Source: Methylovulum sp. (GTDB lineage: Bacteria; Pseudomonadota; Gammaproteobacteria; Methylococcales; Methylomonadaceae). Taken from it: a DNA stretch of 6,333 nt. This document shows, piece after piece, positions 5,550-6,333 of the stretch. The translations under genes were made by a program, and so were the position numbers. The notes below the pieces were generated by a model. The model was not told the DNA's origin, searched no databases, and was given only the letters and a program-made list of their open reading frames with translations. Location: the NCBI GenBank assembly GCA_028713595.1, contig JAQTNZ010000164.1, forward strand, positions 1 to 6,333, in the 5' to 3' direction. Every line of letters begins with the position of its first letter. Position 1 is the stretch's first letter.

Positions 5550-6333
5550 ATGAAAACCCTTACCCTCTGTTGCCTGCTCCTGACCACCATCACCCCGGCC
5601 TTGGCCGCCACAGGGAAACCCACGACCGTGACCGGGCGCTTGGCGCACGGGTTTTGGGGCTTTAGCATCACCCCGCAAAAAGGCCCACGGATTGACTTCC
5701 CCGATGAGGCCTCTTTTAAAGAACAGGTGTGGGCGACTTGCCAAATCGGCGACCTCTGTACCCTGTCCGGCCTGGTTAGGGTTGATGGCAACGGCGACCA
5801 CCAATTGACCGAACTCACCTCAGTCACCTTGGTCAAGACGCAGACCTTAGACACGCGCAGCGCCGCCGAAAAAGCCGAAGGCCACGGATTGATTCCGATG
5901 ACCTGTGTCGGTCAGGTGTTCCACTACGGTGAGGCTAGCGGTCTAGGCCCGCTAACCGCCACTGGCATGGTCTACCCCGCCGATAGCAAACTGGCGGCTC
6001 CGATAGACACCCGTTGCGAAGAGGGCGAGGTGTGCAAAATGTCCGGCTTAGGCAAGATCATTGACGGCAGCTTTGAGCTGACCGTGATACAGACCATTGA
6101 ACGCATCAAACCCGACGTTATCATCCCCACCCACGTTAAAGCCACACCCGCACCCGACTCAGAGTATGAACTGCGCGGCCAACTGGAGGCCGGACAGGAT
6201 GGCGAAGGCGCTGGCTTTTGGCTACGCGGCAACCCATTGGCTAAAGTTGACAGGGACAAGAACTTTTATATCAAGCTGATTGCCACGGCGGCCCTTGACG
6301 GCGCCACCCGTGGCAAACTGGCGCAACTGGTGG
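5550..6333 (+). CDS. Secreted paralogue of the preceding gene's C-terminal three-domain module (3' end outside window)
   Basis: The frame is open from ATG 5550 to the right edge (261 full codons), so the C-terminus is missing. Residues 1-20 are a signal peptide (MKTLTLCCLLLTTITPALAA) with likely cleavage after ALA or ALAA. The rest repeats the module of the upstream protein in the same order: domain A (about 25-96, CQIGDLC 64-70), B (about 115-186, CEEGEVC 156-162) and C (from about 206, LRGQLEAGQDGEGAGFW). Matching landmarks include SITPQ, ATCQ.GD.CTLSG, LTSVTLV, RS.AEKA and EAGQD. It has no zinc ribbon or membrane spans, so it should be free in the periplasm or outside. It lies 88 bases after the upstream stop on the same strand, possibly one transcript. 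No Shine-Dalgarno motif is visible, but no upstream in-frame ATG exists nearby and the signal peptide fixes the start. Its function is unknown. Confidence 0.85.
   Translation, partial: MKTLTLCCLLLTTITPALAATGKPTTVTGRLAHGFWGFSITPQKGPRIDFPDEASFKEQVWATCQIGDLCTLSGLVRVDGNGDHQLTELTSVTLVKTQTLDTRSAAEKAEGHGLIPMTCVGQVFHYGEASGLGPLTATGMVYPADSKLAAPIDTRCEEGEVCKMSGLGKIIDGSFELTVIQTIERIKPDVIIPTHVKATPAPDSEYELRGQLEAGQDGEGAGFWLRGNPLAKVDRDKNFYIKLIATAALDGATRGKLAQLV

Noticed and set aside
5141..5854. Long minus-strand open frame (237 codons) opposite the paired right-hand genes
   Set aside because: It spans the end of one plus-strand gene, the spacer and the start of the next. Its translation has no recognisable domain, and both plus-strand genes are supported by mutual homology. 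It is an antisense shadow of GC-rich coding sequence.

Overview
The window looks like chromosomal DNA from a Gram-negative bacterium, most likely a gammaproteobacterium. Three gene products carry Sec-type signal peptides or several membrane spans. The DUF1993 and GNAT proteins are of ordinary proteobacterial type. Most of the window is GC-rich by eye (roughly 55-60%), with a clearly AT-richer block at about 1490-3600. A nested palindrome near the left end recalls intergenic repeats I remember from gammaproteobacterial methanotrophs, but that is memory only, and genus-level assignment is not supported by the sequence.

Layout. Positions 1-366 hold the possible 3' end of a membrane-protein gene (stop at 164-166) and an 89-bp element with perfect 22-bp inverted ends (241-329). 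Then comes a small secreted cysteine-rich protein of unknown function (367-855, +), converging on a DUF1993-family gene (880-1386, -). The AT-rich block carries two minus-strand genes: an HNH nuclease fused to a long helical TPR-like region (1485-2798) and a small GNAT acetyltransferase (2987-3427). A 306-bp intergenic stretch follows, with an AT-rich interrupted dyad and a weak promoter candidate. The right end holds two related plus-strand genes. The first (3734-5461) encodes a zinc ribbon, about five membrane spans and three C-terminal repeat-like domains. The second (5550 to the right edge, cut off) encodes a signal peptide followed by the same three domains.

How the genes fit together. 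The best candidate for an undescribed system is the right-hand pair. A membrane-anchored and a secreted protein share one three-domain module, each with two C-x5-C loops of the form C-x-x-G-(D/E)-x-C. The predicted topology puts both modules outside the cytoplasm, so they may act as partners or as anchored and free versions of one binding module. The HNH-TPR gene is a plausible but unproven defence-type gene in probable acquired DNA. No RNA genes, CRISPR arrays or complete insertion sequences were seen.
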